Shown piece by piece: positions 9,506 through 21,115 of a stretch of 64,000 nucleotides of DNA; within the stretch, counting starts at the first letter, position 1; the number at the start of each line of letters is the position of its first letter. The notes under the pieces are model-generated. The model had not been told where the DNA came from. It saw only the letters and a list, made by a program, of their open reading frames with translations, and did no database searches. The stretch comes from Atherinomorus stipes (Eukaryota; Chordata; Actinopteri; Atheriniformes; Atherinidae), in contig JALJCO010010161.1 of NCBI GenBank assembly GCA_023101725.1, positions 283,274 to 347,273 of the forward strand, written 5' to 3'. A program made the translations under genes and the position numbers.

Positions 9506-11316
9506 GTGGAAAGCCAGGAAGGTGAGAGCGCGCACAGCTGTTATTAAAGCTAAAGATAGCTGATTTCTCTTTGTTTACCTTTGCTTGATATGTTCATGCA
9601 AATGAGGGATGTGATGTCTCGTCTTAGGATGCAATACAAACTTATTAATACCCCTTTGAACTAAAAGTCGTGTCCATATGGTTGTAAAGTAACGTTCAAA
9701 GCAGTCTATGAATGAAAGTTATCACAGTTTACTGTATAATAGAGCAGAGAATATCCTGGCTTTGAGCGTAAAGCTTTAGCCTCTGCAGCTCTGTGAGAAG
9801 CAGACGTTCAGGCTGCCGTGGAAAGCTGTGATGGGGGTAATCAGAATCAGTAAACCTTGTGAACACATACATTTGAGAGGGTACACAGAGGGCCAAAAGC
9901 TCCACTTGACATTGCCGCATTTTGATGTCAAGGTCAGCTTCACTTCCGTGTTTGCAGGTAATTCAAGCATGAGCCATTTTTCATCCTTAAACAACAAAAA
10001 GATATAATTAGATGCATTTGTGTCATGCCAACTCCCAAATACCGCCAGCTCTTGTATCAGAAGCTTATTCATAACCTTTTGCATGAGAGATGCAAATTTG
10101 TTGTATTTGGATGATGGATTTGGCTGTGAGGAGGAGGAGGAGGAGGTGCAGAGGGGAGAGCAAACCTCAGCCTGCTGAAATCACATCTGTCTGTAAGTCT
10201 CATGTTCGCTGGCATTTCCTTTCTCGCTTCCAGATCAGTCACGGTTTTCAGTCATCATGGCACAAAAACTGCCTTTATGTAACGCTGCCTTTGACCTCAC
10301 GGTTCTTAACGCAGCGCAGCATCCCTCGTCCTGCATGTGTGTGGTTTCATACAGTATTTTCAGAGTGATTGAACAGTGCGGTACGCCTCTATCGGAACAG
10401 CAAAGCTGTTTTAAAGTACTGTCATTAGAACAAAGAGCCTTGAGGAGATGCTCAGAATGACTTACACATGGGAAGATGTGAACAGTTTCCAAACCTGCCC
10501 TGTGTTTACAAAACCCATCATTTAACACGCAGCTAATTTATAATCTGTCAGGGTCAGTGGTTATTTAAGTACATCTACCCACGCTGCACTTCTCCACCAG
10601 GCACTTTCTCTCTGCAGCGAGTCGATTAACCTCTCCTGCTGGAAGCACAAGTGCACGAGTCTCTGCCCGGGTTACGGGGCTCCGATTCTCAGAGGTCAAA
10701 ACTGCCCCCTCAGTGGCCGAGTCCATTTTTATTTAAAGCTCCAGCAAGCAAATAACTCATCAGATTAAAACCCCGGGTCACCGTGGGGGGGGCAGAGAAC
10801 AGAGCACAGCTTATTCTAAATCTTCGCCCTGTTAAGATGAACTGCAGTAGGTGTCAAAGGGAGATGAAAGTCGCAGAAAGTGAGCGTGCACTCCCGTTTG
10901 TGCCACTTTATTTACCTGTTCTTTTAAAGGATGCTCCATGAGTGATCAGTCAGGACGCGCTTCGACCGCGGCAACTTACAATAGATTAATGGAGCTTTTA
11001 AGTTGCGTAATTACAGCTTTCAAGATAATGAAGGTCATTGGTTGTTGTGAGGGAAACAGAGCGTGTTGTGTGAGAAGAGAGGAGTTAATTCAACTCCAAA
11101 AGTGGATTAAAGTCTTCTACTTAGCTGCTGTCCAAACAGCCGGTGAAGGCTACACCTGAGCAGATGCATGTCAGCGTTCAGGAAGCACCTCTCCTGCTTC
11201 CTGTCTTCATCCCCTCGGTGGGTCTCTGGTTGTGACATCACAGTTGTGTCCGAACGTCCTCCCGACTCCCGAACCACTCATTTACGACATGGAGCTGCGT
11301 TAGCGCACATCTACAC
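9506..11316. other. Unassigned, mostly single-copy-looking DNA
   Basis: No gene was recognised. A (GAG)n run lies at 10126-10150. The stretch 9720-10100 is balanced, non-repetitive sequence that could be a conserved non-coding element; alignment to another fish would be needed to tell. The short frames (for example 10938-11159 and 11168-11500) have no recognisable domain. Confidence 0.4.
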
Positions 11317-11390
11317 TCTCAGAAACAGAGACGGGAACTTTTCTGTACCTGTAGGTACATTTCTTACAAATGTTCTCTCCAAAGTACCGA
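11317..11390 (+). mobile_element. MITE family A, solo end
   Basis: Begins cactctcagaaacagagacg and continues ttctgtacctgtaggtacat and caaatgttctctc, matching the terminal about 75 bp of MITE A as it is oriented at 20548. The rest of the element is absent. Confidence 0.65.
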
Positions 11391-11769
11391 ACACGCACAG
11401 AGTTCACAGCCGTGCAAACTCAGAAACGCTGCTCTCATTGGGAAATCACGGGGAGGCTCCCGGAACGACAGCCAATCAAAACGCAAGAGCCAACAGCTGA
11501 CTGACGGACAAGGAAGTAAACACAAACAAAGAGCACACCGCCGTTAGCTTCCAGCCCTGCTCTCTGATGTTTGTGGCCATTTTTATTCACCTCCATCTCG
11601 CCGTCATACGGCCGCGTTCTGATCTCTCTCTACGACTTTTTACACAATGTAAGAGGATGAAAAGTCGCTACGTTCCTTTATGCTAAAGTCTCGTCACGAA
11701 GTCTCGCTGTAAAGTCTCGCCCTGAAGTCTCGTTTGACATCACGAGATTTGGGATGTTGGCAGTGAAGG
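11391..11769. other. Unassigned DNA with short aagtctcg repeat
   Basis: No gene was recognised. At 11687-11735 the word aagtctcg occurs four times at about 16-bp spacing, a small degenerate tandem repeat. The same word recurs once near 63210. Confidence 0.5.
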
Positions 11770-12240
11770 AGCTGATTCTCTGCTGTTAGTGTGGGGGGGG
11801 TTCTCCGTCGTGTACACCCCACACTATATGATCAGAAGAGGCAAATCTGGTGTGATTTGTCTTCTGCAATCATCAAGTGTGATCCCCACCCAGCAAAATT
11901 TGGCTGAAAAGACGTTGAAAAGACATCATGTCCATCTGTTGAAAACATTGAAACAACGCTTTGATTTGGTTGAAAAGTGAAAGGTGAAAAGCCGTCTTTC
12001 AATTAGACGTTGAAAAGACGTTTTTCGACGACTTTTCAATGTCTAATTTTGGGCTAAATTTGGACAAAATCAGACGGTCCAAACTCAGCGCCACTTTTAA
12101 CGTCTATTTTCAGGCTGAAATATGGTTATGACGGACCGACCAGATTTAGCCCAAAAAACAATGTTGAAATGACGTCTTGTGTTTGCTGGGGAGGTCTCTA
12201 CATCTATGAGGGTCTCAGGAATCCTGTAGTGTGGACCTAA
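11770..12240 (+). mobile_element. MITE with CCCAGCAAA-type ends, nested in another repeat
   Basis: An inner element at about 11889-12191 begins ccagcaaaatttggctgaa and ends with the complement, tgtttgctggg. Its body contains repeated gttgaaaagacgt words. Elements with CCCAGCAAA ends are abundant in fish, usually non-autonomous. The flanks (gtgtgg...ccacacta at the left and tgtagtgtgg at the right, about 12217-12236) look like the two halves of a host repeat split by the insertion. Confidence 0.6.
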
Positions 12241-13082
12241 CTGTAGCAAGAAAATTCCTTTATGAATTGGCTCATATGAACACGGTTATAAATCAGCGAG
12301 ATTTGTTTTAAATAACTGGACATCAATGAATTGGACTGAATTGGATTTTCTGTAAAAATGTTGTGAGATGACCTGGTGGTGGTTATATAATGGTCGTAAT
12401 ATGAGCCGACACACCTCCCACGTACCTGCAGACACACCGGGACAATGTAAGCGAGTGGAAAGACGATTACAGTCAGCAGACGCAGCAGCCTAACTGAAGA
12501 TTATTCGGTTTGTTTCTTTTTGCTCCTCCGTGCAGTATATTCTGTCCAGATTCACATTTTGGATTTATGGCTGACACGGGGACTTAATACAAGTCCAACT
12601 GTAGATCCGTTTGGCTTAGGTTTTGATGTATAGTGTAGTATTGGATTTCTGGTCCACAGTGTTTCATTGCCATGAGGCTGATGTGAAACCTGCTGCCCTG
12701 GAGAACATGGGTCACAGTCAGAGGTTTGTGTAAAACTGGAGAAAAATGTTTTTTGTTTAAGCACTCACTCACAGTAATCTTAAGTTTACTGAAAAATATC
12801 TGGAGCAGGAAGTTAAGTTTGTATAAAGCAATACTTTTAGGAAGACATTGAAAATTTGTGCATTAGGGATAAAAAATAATGCCAAGACTCGCTGGCTTCA
12901 TCATATTAATCCCTCTGTAGCACGGAGTCATCCTTGGGTAGCATAGAGTTTGTTTTTAAGCCCCGTACATGTGAACTTTAATGATGCCAACCAATCGCAA
13001 TGTTTAAGTGTCAGATTTCAGTCCAATAAGGTAGAAGTAGCAGTATTTGCCCTCGTAAACATATTTATATTGGTATAAAATG
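12241..13082. other. Unassigned DNA
   Basis: No coding or repeat signature was recognised. The short frames on the minus strand at 12552-12772 have no domain that I know. Confidence 0.4.
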
Positions 13083-13147
<65 letters not shown>

Positions 13148-13148
13148 T
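13083..13148 (+). repeat. (TA)n microsatellite
   Basis: About 30 uninterrupted TA dinucleotides, ending directly at a TA-flanked MITE. A long TA tract can extrude into cruciforms and varies in length between individuals. Confidence 0.97.
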
Positions 13149-13149
13149 G

Positions 13150-13384
13150 ACGAGTTCTTTTCCAAAACGAGTTAACCACCATTTAGGAAAAACAAAGTTA
13201 ACTGCTTTTCGTTACGCTGTTGGGTACAAACCTCCTATCTCCATTTGACATAATTAAAGCCCTCTACATCATGTAAATGTGATTTGGTGAAAATATTCAA
13301 AAAGTACATGAAGAGTTTCTTTGCAGAAGCAGTTAACTCTGTTTTTTCTAAATAGTGGTTAACTCGTTTTGGAAAAGAACCCTT
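13150..13384. mobile_element. MITE family H, copy 1 (inverted arms about 55 bp)
   Basis: The left arm 13154-13208 (gttcttttccaaaacgagtt, aaccaccattt, aaagttaactgctttt) is matched as reverse complement at 13326-13380, with a loop of about 117 bp. The loop includes gggtacaaacctcctatctc, which recurs in the related copy at 33745-33985. The element sits directly against the (TA)n tract, consistent with TA target choice. Confidence 0.8.
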
Positions 13385-13582
13385 CATATATACAGTATAT
13401 ATATATTTAAAAAGTCAGATTTCATATAGTATTTTATTGAGTCTTTGTGAGGCATTTTTCAGTAATTCTGTTTTTTGTTTGTGTTTTTCTTTTGGTTGCA
13501 TCTGACAATATTTTTCAGGAAGAAGTGTTTCTTGTAGGGTATTTTTCTAACAGTGTGTCTGAATGCAACCATATTAGTTCAT

Positions 13583-13802
13583 AGGGCTGAGAAAAAATAT
13601 CGATACACTGAAATATCGTGATATTTTCATATGCAGATTTCATATAGATATCAAAAATTGCCATATTGATCTACTTTACCAACAAAATCTCGCAAGATTT
13701 CATCAGGAAAATACATCAATACCACATTTTTAAATATCGATATAATATCAGCATATGAAAATATCGCGATATTTCAGTGTATCAATATTTTTTCCCAGCC
13801 CT
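13583..13802. mobile_element. MITE family I with 10-bp target duplication
   Basis: A 220-bp element. The left end is agggctgagaaaaaatatcg and the right end reads as the reverse complement, agggctgggaaaaaatattg, with inverted repeats of about 50 bp rich in atatcg words. It is flanked by attagttcat (13573-13582) and attaattcat (13803-13812), a 10-bp duplication with one mismatch. The size is closer to Mutator-like (9-10 bp) than hAT (8 bp) elements, but one copy does not settle the superfamily. Confidence 0.8.
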
Positions 13803-13812
13803 ATTAATTCAT

Positions 13813-14765
13813 GCATTTGTGTACAAAACTATCTTTAAATGCAATATTATCTTTATTCCTATTAAATTTGGCTTCCTGGACTCATTCTGGAGACAAAGAT
13901 GTCCTTTGTGAGGATGGAGCATGATCAGAGGGAAACCCCGTCTGACGATGGAGGCAGGAACAGACTGCAATGAGAGTGAGGAAGAGCCGAGCGGAGAGAA
14001 ATTAGCTTTTAATTTCATGATGCAGACAGCAGCACTGTTGTTCTAGTTATTCCACATCAGGATGTCTACTTGGAGAAAACATCACCATGGCCAAACGAGG
14101 GATGGCAACACGGGAATGTGCAGGCTTCCTCCATGCACAGGAATCCTAAAAGTGATGCAACGTGCACCTTCACAGCACAAGGCTTGTGAAGTTTCACACA
14201 TGGCGACGTCTCACAGCAAGAGAATCGGACGTAAGCCTGTAGCAGGTCTGACATGGATATGCTTTAAGTGTTTTCAGATTTCTGGTTTCATAATTTGACC
14301 TTTTTTTTTCTTTTCTTTTCTTTTTTTTAAGGGGAGACACTGCAGGTAAAAACCCCGTTTTTTCATCACCTGGTCAGTTTTGTGATTTTCGTTTTTTTTT
14401 CCCTTCAACATGTTTTCTTTCAGACGAGTGTAAAAAATATATCAAAAATCAACATTTTAGGAGTTTATTTTCTGATTCTTTGTCTGATGCACCCAAATCT
14501 CCTCAAACTGCAGCTAAAATTGGTGTTTTAAACGGAGCGCAGCACCGTGGTGCTCGTCTGAACCCGTTGGAAACGTCTCTTTTTCCTGAACCATGTCGTC
14601 TCAACCAAACTTGATATTTCCAGCTCATGAATCTGATTGGATCTGAAGTCTGTAAATAGTTATAGTACAAAAATGTGGAGAATTTTAAAATCCAAAACTT
14701 TAAAAGCTGTTTTCTCAAAATAAGTTTCTTCTCTTGTTCCGGGTAAAAAAAAATCTCCGCTTCAG
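13813..14765. other. Unassigned DNA
   Basis: No gene or named repeat was recognised. T-rich runs occur at 14302-14328 and 14390-14402. Confidence 0.4.
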
Positions 14766-15052
14766 GAGCACTTACAGTACAGTAAAAGTGTACTTTCTAA
14801 AAGTAAAAGTAAGCTTGAAGTTTTAGTATGAGTACACTCACAGTATACCAGAGGATTACTTTAAGTATACTTAGAAGTATATTTTTAAATACTTAAATTG
14901 AGCCAATTTAGTCCAAAGAAGTACACTTGTTAGTATACTGGCAGTACACTGATAGCAGTGTACTTGGTAAATAAAAGTACACTTAGGAGATATATTTTAC
15001 TTGAGTATACTTAATGACATGTACTTAAGTTATACTTCTTTTTGGTAAGGGA
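14766..15052. mobile_element. MITE-like repeat rich in AGTATACTT words
   Basis: About 290 bp with many overlapping palindromic words (agtacactt, agtatactt, aagtatac) and a right end atacttctttttggtaagg that resembles the ends of abundant fish MITEs. The left end is less clear. The dense self-complementarity predicts strong secondary structure. There is no coding potential. Confidence 0.55.
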
Positions 15053-15069
15053 AGCCTGTCAGACTGAAT

Positions 15070-15257
15070 CAGGGGTGTCCAAAGTCGGTCCTCGAGGGCC
15101 GCTGTCCTGCAGGTTTTCTTTCTGGTCCAATACACCCGATTGCATGAATTTAAGCTCGGCACAATGACTCATTAACTTGAGTCAGGTGTGTTGGAGCAGG
15201 GAGACATAGACATCCTGCAGGATTGTGTCCCTGGAGGACCAGAGCTGGACACTCCTG
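15070..15257. mobile_element. hAT-type MITE with 8-bp target duplication
   Basis: 188 bp running from caggggtgtccaaagtcgg to ctggacactcctg. It is flanked by gactgaat and gactaaat, an 8-bp target duplication with one mismatch, as expected for hAT elements. Internal tcaggtgtgttggagcaggg is typical of this high-copy fish family. A related diverged copy is at 38176-38366. Confidence 0.85.
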
Positions 15258-16566
15258 GACTAAATATACCTTCTGTTTCCTGCCCGACACTCAGAAGCAG
15301 AAGTTTATTGTTTCTAAGAAGAAGAAGACATCCCAGACTAAATCCATCTCTGTATGTGGACGACAATTAACACACACACATCTCTAAACACACATTTCGT
15401 AACACAAAAACAATCCCTGATGTGACAGAGGAAACAATTTGGGACACAACAAAAGTATATTTAAAAGGAAACTAGAATTAGTACAGACACGAACACAAAC
15501 AAGCTGAACAGCGACCAGGTTTGTTCTCCTCCTGCTTAACTGAATAATGTCAAACAAATGTATTTGCTGAGGCAAATCTCACATTTTAAGCTTGACTGTG
15601 AATTTTTACATTTTCATCAGAGGCTAGCTGTTGTTTCTAGCCAGTAAACATTTCATTTAACACGTAAAAACTCACAAATATATCAAATACACTCAAAGCT
15701 CTGCTGCTTATTCCCTGCCAGCTTGTGTGCAGTGGATTCTGTGAGAAACAAGGCCGTGGAGGACGCACCGCCAGCCTTTGCTGCAGGCCAAACAGAGGTT
15801 GGGTGGTTTGGGAGGTACTTTGAAAGGCTTTCAAAATGGTACAGTACTTGGTGCACTGCAGCGATGTATGCAGCCGAGGAATCCACACCTCCAAGTGTTC
15901 AGATGCTGAATGAAGACTCAGCCAGCTTCTTCCAGCGATGACTAAAATAAAATACTAAAACCAGTGCAGATCAGCTCAGGGCTTTGTGAAAGAAGACAGC
16001 AGACTAAAGTCTCTAACTTAATTACTTTTTCTTCAAATCAGCTTCTCTCTTTTATGTAGGAGGTGTTTGTGGCAGAATTAAGATGATCAATACAAGCAAA
16101 TTAGTTAATAAGTGCAGCGACGACCTTTCTGTGCGATGCCCTCAGTATGCCCTGATCTGCCCGAACATCACTGAGAGCCACGGCTCTGTTCAGACGGGGG
16201 GAAATTAGAGCCAGGATGGGAGCTCAGATAAGACAGTTTTCTAAACAAGGCGAGTCCCTTATCCAGCCGTCTTCTGGCAAATGTCCACTCACAGGAGAAT
16301 AAATGAATAAAGTCCGACTGAGGCTGAAGCAACAGAAAAGCAGAGCCTGGAAACCTGCTTTTATCAAAGCATTCTCCATCAAACTGTTTCACTTAATGGG
16401 CCGAACTCGCTCTGCACTGGCAGGACACGCGATTCCAGTAAGAGGAGAGGGAGGGGGGAGGCATGTTTCCATCAATCAGGGCTGCTGCACAGATGTCAGA
16501 GAAGCAGTTGGATGATGCTCGCAAGATGATATTGTTGAGATATCTGGACAAACAGAAGCGGTGACA
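15258..16566. other. Unassigned DNA
   Basis: No gene or named repeat was recognised. The short frames at 15637-15941 overlap on both strands and have no domain that I know. The last about 170 bp before the tandem array are not related to the repeat unit. Confidence 0.4.
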
Positions 16567-19500
16567 ACTCACCAGTATGCTGCTGCTGCTTACAGACCAG
16601 TTTCCAGCTCACCAGTATGCTGCTGCTGCTGCTTACAGACCAGTTTCCAGCTCACCAGTATGCTGCTGCTGCTTACAGACCAGTTTCCAGCTCACCAGTA
16701 TGCTGCTGCTGTGCTTACAGACCAGTTTCCAGCTCACCAGTATGCTGCTGCTGCTGCTGCTTACAGACCAGTTTCCAGCTCACCAGTATGCTGCTGCTGC
16801 TGCTTACAGACCAGTTTCCAGCTCACCAGTATGCTGCTGCTGCTTACAGACCAGTTTCCAGCTCACCAGTATGCTGCTGCTGCTGCTTACAGACCAGTTT
16901 CCAGCTCACCAGTATGCTGCTGCTGCTTACAGACCAGTTTCCAGCTCACCAGTATGCTGCTGCTGCTGCTTACAGACCAGTTTCCAGCTCACCAGTATGC
17001 TGCTGCTGCTGCTTACAGACCAGTTTCCAGCTCACCAGTATGCTGCTGCTGCTGCTTACAGACCAGTTTCCAGCTCACCAGTATCTGCTGCTGCTGCTTA
17101 CAGACCAGTTTCCAGCTCACCAGTATGCTGCTGCTGCTTACAGACCAGTTTCAGCTCACCAGTATGCTGCTGCTGCTGCTTACAGACCAGTTTCCAGCTC
17201 ACCAGTATGCTGCTGCTGCTGCTTACAGACCAGTTTCCAGCTCACCAGTATGCTGCTGCTGCTTACAGACCAGTTTCCAGCTCACCAGTATGCTGCTGCT
17301 GCTGCTTACAGACCAGTTTCCAGCTCACCAGTATGCTGCTGCTGCTGCTTACAGACCAGTTTCCAGCTCACCAGTATGCTGCTGCTGCTGCTTACAGACC
17401 AGTTTCCAGCTCACCAGTATGCTGCTGCTGCTGCTTAAATACCAGTTTCCAGCTCACCAGTATGCTGCTGCTGCTGCTTACAGACCAGTTTCCAGCTCAC
17501 CAGTATGCTGCTGCTGCTTACAGACCAGTTTCCAGCTCACCAGTATGCTGCTGCTGCTTACAGACCAGTTTCCAGCTCACCAGTATGCTGCTGCTGCTGC
17601 TTACAGACCAGTTTCCAGCTCACCAGTATGCTGCTGCTGCTTACAGACCAGTTTCCAGCTCACCAGTATGCTGCTGCTGCTTACAGACCAGTTTCCAGCT
17701 CACCAGTATGCTGCTGCTGCTGCTTACAGACCAGTTTCCAGCTCACCAGTATGCTGCTGCTGCTGCTTACAGACCAGTTTCCAGCTCACCAGTATGCTGC
17801 TGCTGCTGCTTACAGACCAGTTTCCAGCTCACCAGTATGCTGCTGCTGCTTACAGACCAGTTTCCAGCTCACCAGTATGCTGCTGCTGCTGCTTACAGAC
17901 CAGTTTCCAGCTCACCAGTATGCTGCTGCTGCTTACAGACCAGTTTCCAGCTCACCAGTATGCTGCTGCTGCTGCTTACAGACCAGTTTCCAGCTCACCA
18001 GTATGCTGCTGCTGCTGCTGCTTACAGACCAGTTTCCAGCTCACCAGTATGCTGCTGCTGCTGCTTACAGACCAGTTTCCAGCTCACCAGTATGCTGCTG
18101 CTGCTGCTTACAGACCAGTTTCCAGCTCACCAGTATGCTGCTGCTGCTTACAGACCAGTTTCCAGCTCACCAGTATGCTGCTGCTGCTGCTTACAGACCA
18201 GTTTCCAGCTCACCAGTATGCTGCTGCTGCTGCTTACAGACCAGTTTCCAGCTCACCAGTATGCTGCTGCTGCTTACAGACCAGTTTCCAGCTCACCAGT
18301 ATGCTGCTGCTGCTTACAGACCAGTTTCCAGCTCACCAGTATGCTGCTGCTGCTGCTTACAGACCAGTTTCCAGCTCACCAGTATGCTGCTGCTGCTGCT
18401 TACAGACCAGTTTCCAGCTCACCAGTATGCTGCTGCTGCTTACAGACCAGTTTCCAGCTCACCAGTATGCTGCTGCTGCTTACAGACCAGTTTCCAGCTC
18501 ACCAGTATGCTGCTGCTGCTTACAGACCAGTTTCCAGCTCACCAGTATGCTGCTGCTGCTGCTTACAGACCAGTTTCCAGCTCACCAGTATGCTGCTGCT
18601 GCTTACAGACCAGTTTCCAGCTCACCAGTATGCTGCTGCTGCTGCTTACAGACCAGTTTCCAGCTCACCAGTATGCTGCTGCTTACAGACCAGTTTCCAG
18701 CTCACCAGTATGCTGCTGCTGCTTACAGACCAGTTTCCAGCTCACCAGTATGCTGCTGCTGCTGCTTACAGACCAGTTTCCAGCTCACCAGTATGCTGCT
18801 GCTGCTTACAGACCAGTTTCCAGCTCACCAGTATGCTGCTGCTGCTGCTTACAGACCAGTTTCCAGCTCACCAGTATGCTGCTGCTGCTTACAGACCAGT
18901 TTCCAGCTCACCAGTATGCTGCTGCTGCTTACAGACCAGTTTCCAGCTCACCAGTATGCTGCTGCTGCTTACAGACCAGTTTCCAGCTCACCAGTACTGC
19001 TGCTGCTGCTTACAGACCAGTTTCCAGCTCACCAGTATGCTGCTGCTGCTGCTTACAGACCAGTTTCCAGCTCACCAGTATGCTGCTGCTGCTTACAGAC
19101 CAGTTTCCAGCTCACCAGTATGCTGCTGCTGCTGCTTACAGACCAGTTTCCAGCTCACCAGTATGCTGCTGCTGCTTACAGACCAGTTTCCAGCTCACCA
19201 GTATGCTGCTGCTGCTGCTTACAGACCAGTTTCCAGCTCACCAGTATGCTGCTGCTGCTTACAGACCAGTTTCCAGCTCACCAGTATGCTGCTGCTGCTT
19301 ACAGACCAGTTTCCAGCTCACCAGTACTGCTGCTGCTGCTGCTTACAGACCAGTTTCCAGCTCACCAGTATGCTGCTGCTGCTGCTGCTTACAGACCAGT
19401 TTCCAGCTCACCAGTATGCTGCTGCTGCTGCTTACAGACCAGTTTCCAGCTCACCAGTATGCTGCTGCTGCTGCTGCTTACAGACCAGTTTCCAGCTCAC

Positions 19501-19830
19501 CAGTATGCTGCTGCTGCTGCTTACAGACCAGTTTCCAGCTCACCAGTATGCTGCTGCTGCTTACAGACCAGTTTCCAGCTCACCAGTATGCTGCTGCTGC
19601 TTACAGACCAGTTTCCAGCTCACCAGTATGCTGCTGCTGCTGCTTACAGACCAGTTTCCAGCTCACCAGTATGCTGCTGCTGCTTACAGACCAGTTTCCA
19701 GCTCACCAGTATGCTGCTGCTGCTGCTTACAGACCAGTTTCCAGCTCACCAGTATGCTGCTGCTGCTGCTTACAGACCAGTTTCCAGCTCACCAGTATGC
19801 TGCTGCTGCTGCTTACAGACCAGTTTCCAT
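16567..19830 (+). repeat. Minisatellite, 78 units of 37-46 bp with internal (CTG)2-5
   Basis: A core of cttacagaccagtttcc then agctcaccagtatg is repeated 78 times by hand count. Units differ mainly in the number of CTG triplets between cores: mostly 3 or 4, occasionally 5, once 2, giving unit lengths of mainly 40 or 43 bp. Rare variants are a missing C at about 17151, gtatctg at about 17082, gtactgc at about 18995 and 19325, an extra TG at about 16711, and taaatacc at about 17437. The unit has almost no stop codon on the plus strand, so very long open frames appear in all three frames. They are artefacts of the repeat. Confidence 0.98.
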
Positions 19831-20027
19831 TTAACCAGCATCCAGTTTGTTTCTTTGTTTGATTGATTATTTAAATTAAAGAAACTACAAACCAAATTTA
19901 TCAGAATTCAAACACGTATACGAAGGAAAAGCAGATACATGGTCCGGCCGATATTTTAGACCGATATTTGCATTTTTGTTGGTTTCGGCATCAATACCCC
20001 GACTCAGCGGAATTTTATATGTGCAGT

Positions 20028-20312
20028 CGTCCTCAGAATCATTTATACCCTCCAATTAACGGAGAAAAAATCATCTGTCAGTGAAATACGATGAAACTGA
20101 CAAAAGTATTATAACAAATAAAAATACATGAAAATCATGACACTGATTCTGAATTGTGGTTCAACAGAAATATTAACAACAAACACAAAGAAAATAAAAG
20201 AAGTAAAAAAGCATGATGGAGCTCTGAAGCTAAAATGCTGCTGAGCAACACTGAGACAATCATCTAATGTTGGAACAGACGTCTGCACCTGCTGACACGT
20301 ATTTATTCCACT
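20028..20312 (+). mobile_element. Tc1-type MITE family F, copy 2 (right end missing)
   Basis: Starts gtcctcagaatcatttatac and cctccaatta and follows MITE F copy 1 (7691-7986) through cagacgtctgcacctgctga. The complementary right terminus is lost. Confidence 0.75.
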
Positions 20313-20447
20313 GTTGCTTTATTTTTATCATAATTATTATTTTCAAACACAACTCAGAAGCAACATTTCATTTCACTAAACTCTAATTTTGTAATTTTCT
20401 TTATTTAGTTTCTTTAGTTACTTGTTATTTGAATATTATGAATTTAG

Positions 20448-20487
20448 CTTATATACACACACGTATATATACATATATATATACGTG

Positions 20488-20522
<35 letters not shown>

Positions 20523-20547
20523 GATAGATAGATAGATAGATATACTA
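20448..20547 (+). repeat. Compound (TA)n-(TG)n-(GATA)n microsatellite
   Basis: Alternating TA, CA/TG and GATA runs end at the TA target of MITE A copy 2. A small minus-strand frame over it is not a gene. Confidence 0.95.
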
Positions 20548-21115
20548 TACACTATCAGAAACATGTACGAGACAGGGTCATTTCTGTACCTGCCGGTACA
20601 TTTTTTAACAAATGTTCTCTCAAAAGTACAATATTGGTCTTTATGAGGCCAGAAGTACCTATATACTATGAAAAAGGCTTCAAAGTAATATAAAGTACAC
20701 ATTTGTACCATTCCAACCCTAAGGGTACCTGCAGCATTGAAAAATGTGTGTAGCTTGTACAATAACTATAAATAGCAGTACTTCTAAACAGTAGTATAAT
20801 TATAGTTATTATATTATGATTTTCATAATAATCATAGTAATAATTATATGTATAATTATATATGTGTTTGGCCTAATATTTCTATAATAATTATTCATTT
20901 ATTATTAGCATCTTTGATTGTTGTCATAATCTCTATTTTATTGACTTTTATTCATCATTTTTAATTGGTTTAATTGTACTTTATTAACTCATACAGCTTG
21001 ATAAGGTACAAAAATGGACCATGAAGGTACAGAAATGTCTTTCAGAAAGGAACCCCCCCAGCAACAAGCTTTGGACCCTTTTAGGTACAAACTGGCACCT
21101 GTGTTTCTGAGTGTG
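20548..21115 (-). mobile_element. MITE family A, copy 2 (inverted, full length)
   Basis: About 568 bp, the reverse complement of the copies at 32372 and 51232, including ggtacctgcagcattg, the ataattat-rich middle and ccagcaacaagctttgg. It ends gtgtttctgagtgtg. Its TA flank lies at the end of the GATA microsatellite. Confidence 0.88.

Noticed and set aside
16561..19866. Giant plus-strand open frames (1101, 1085 and 785 codons)
   Set aside because: All come from a stop-poor tandem repeat, exist in every plus frame at once, and encode the same rotated words. This is not a gene.
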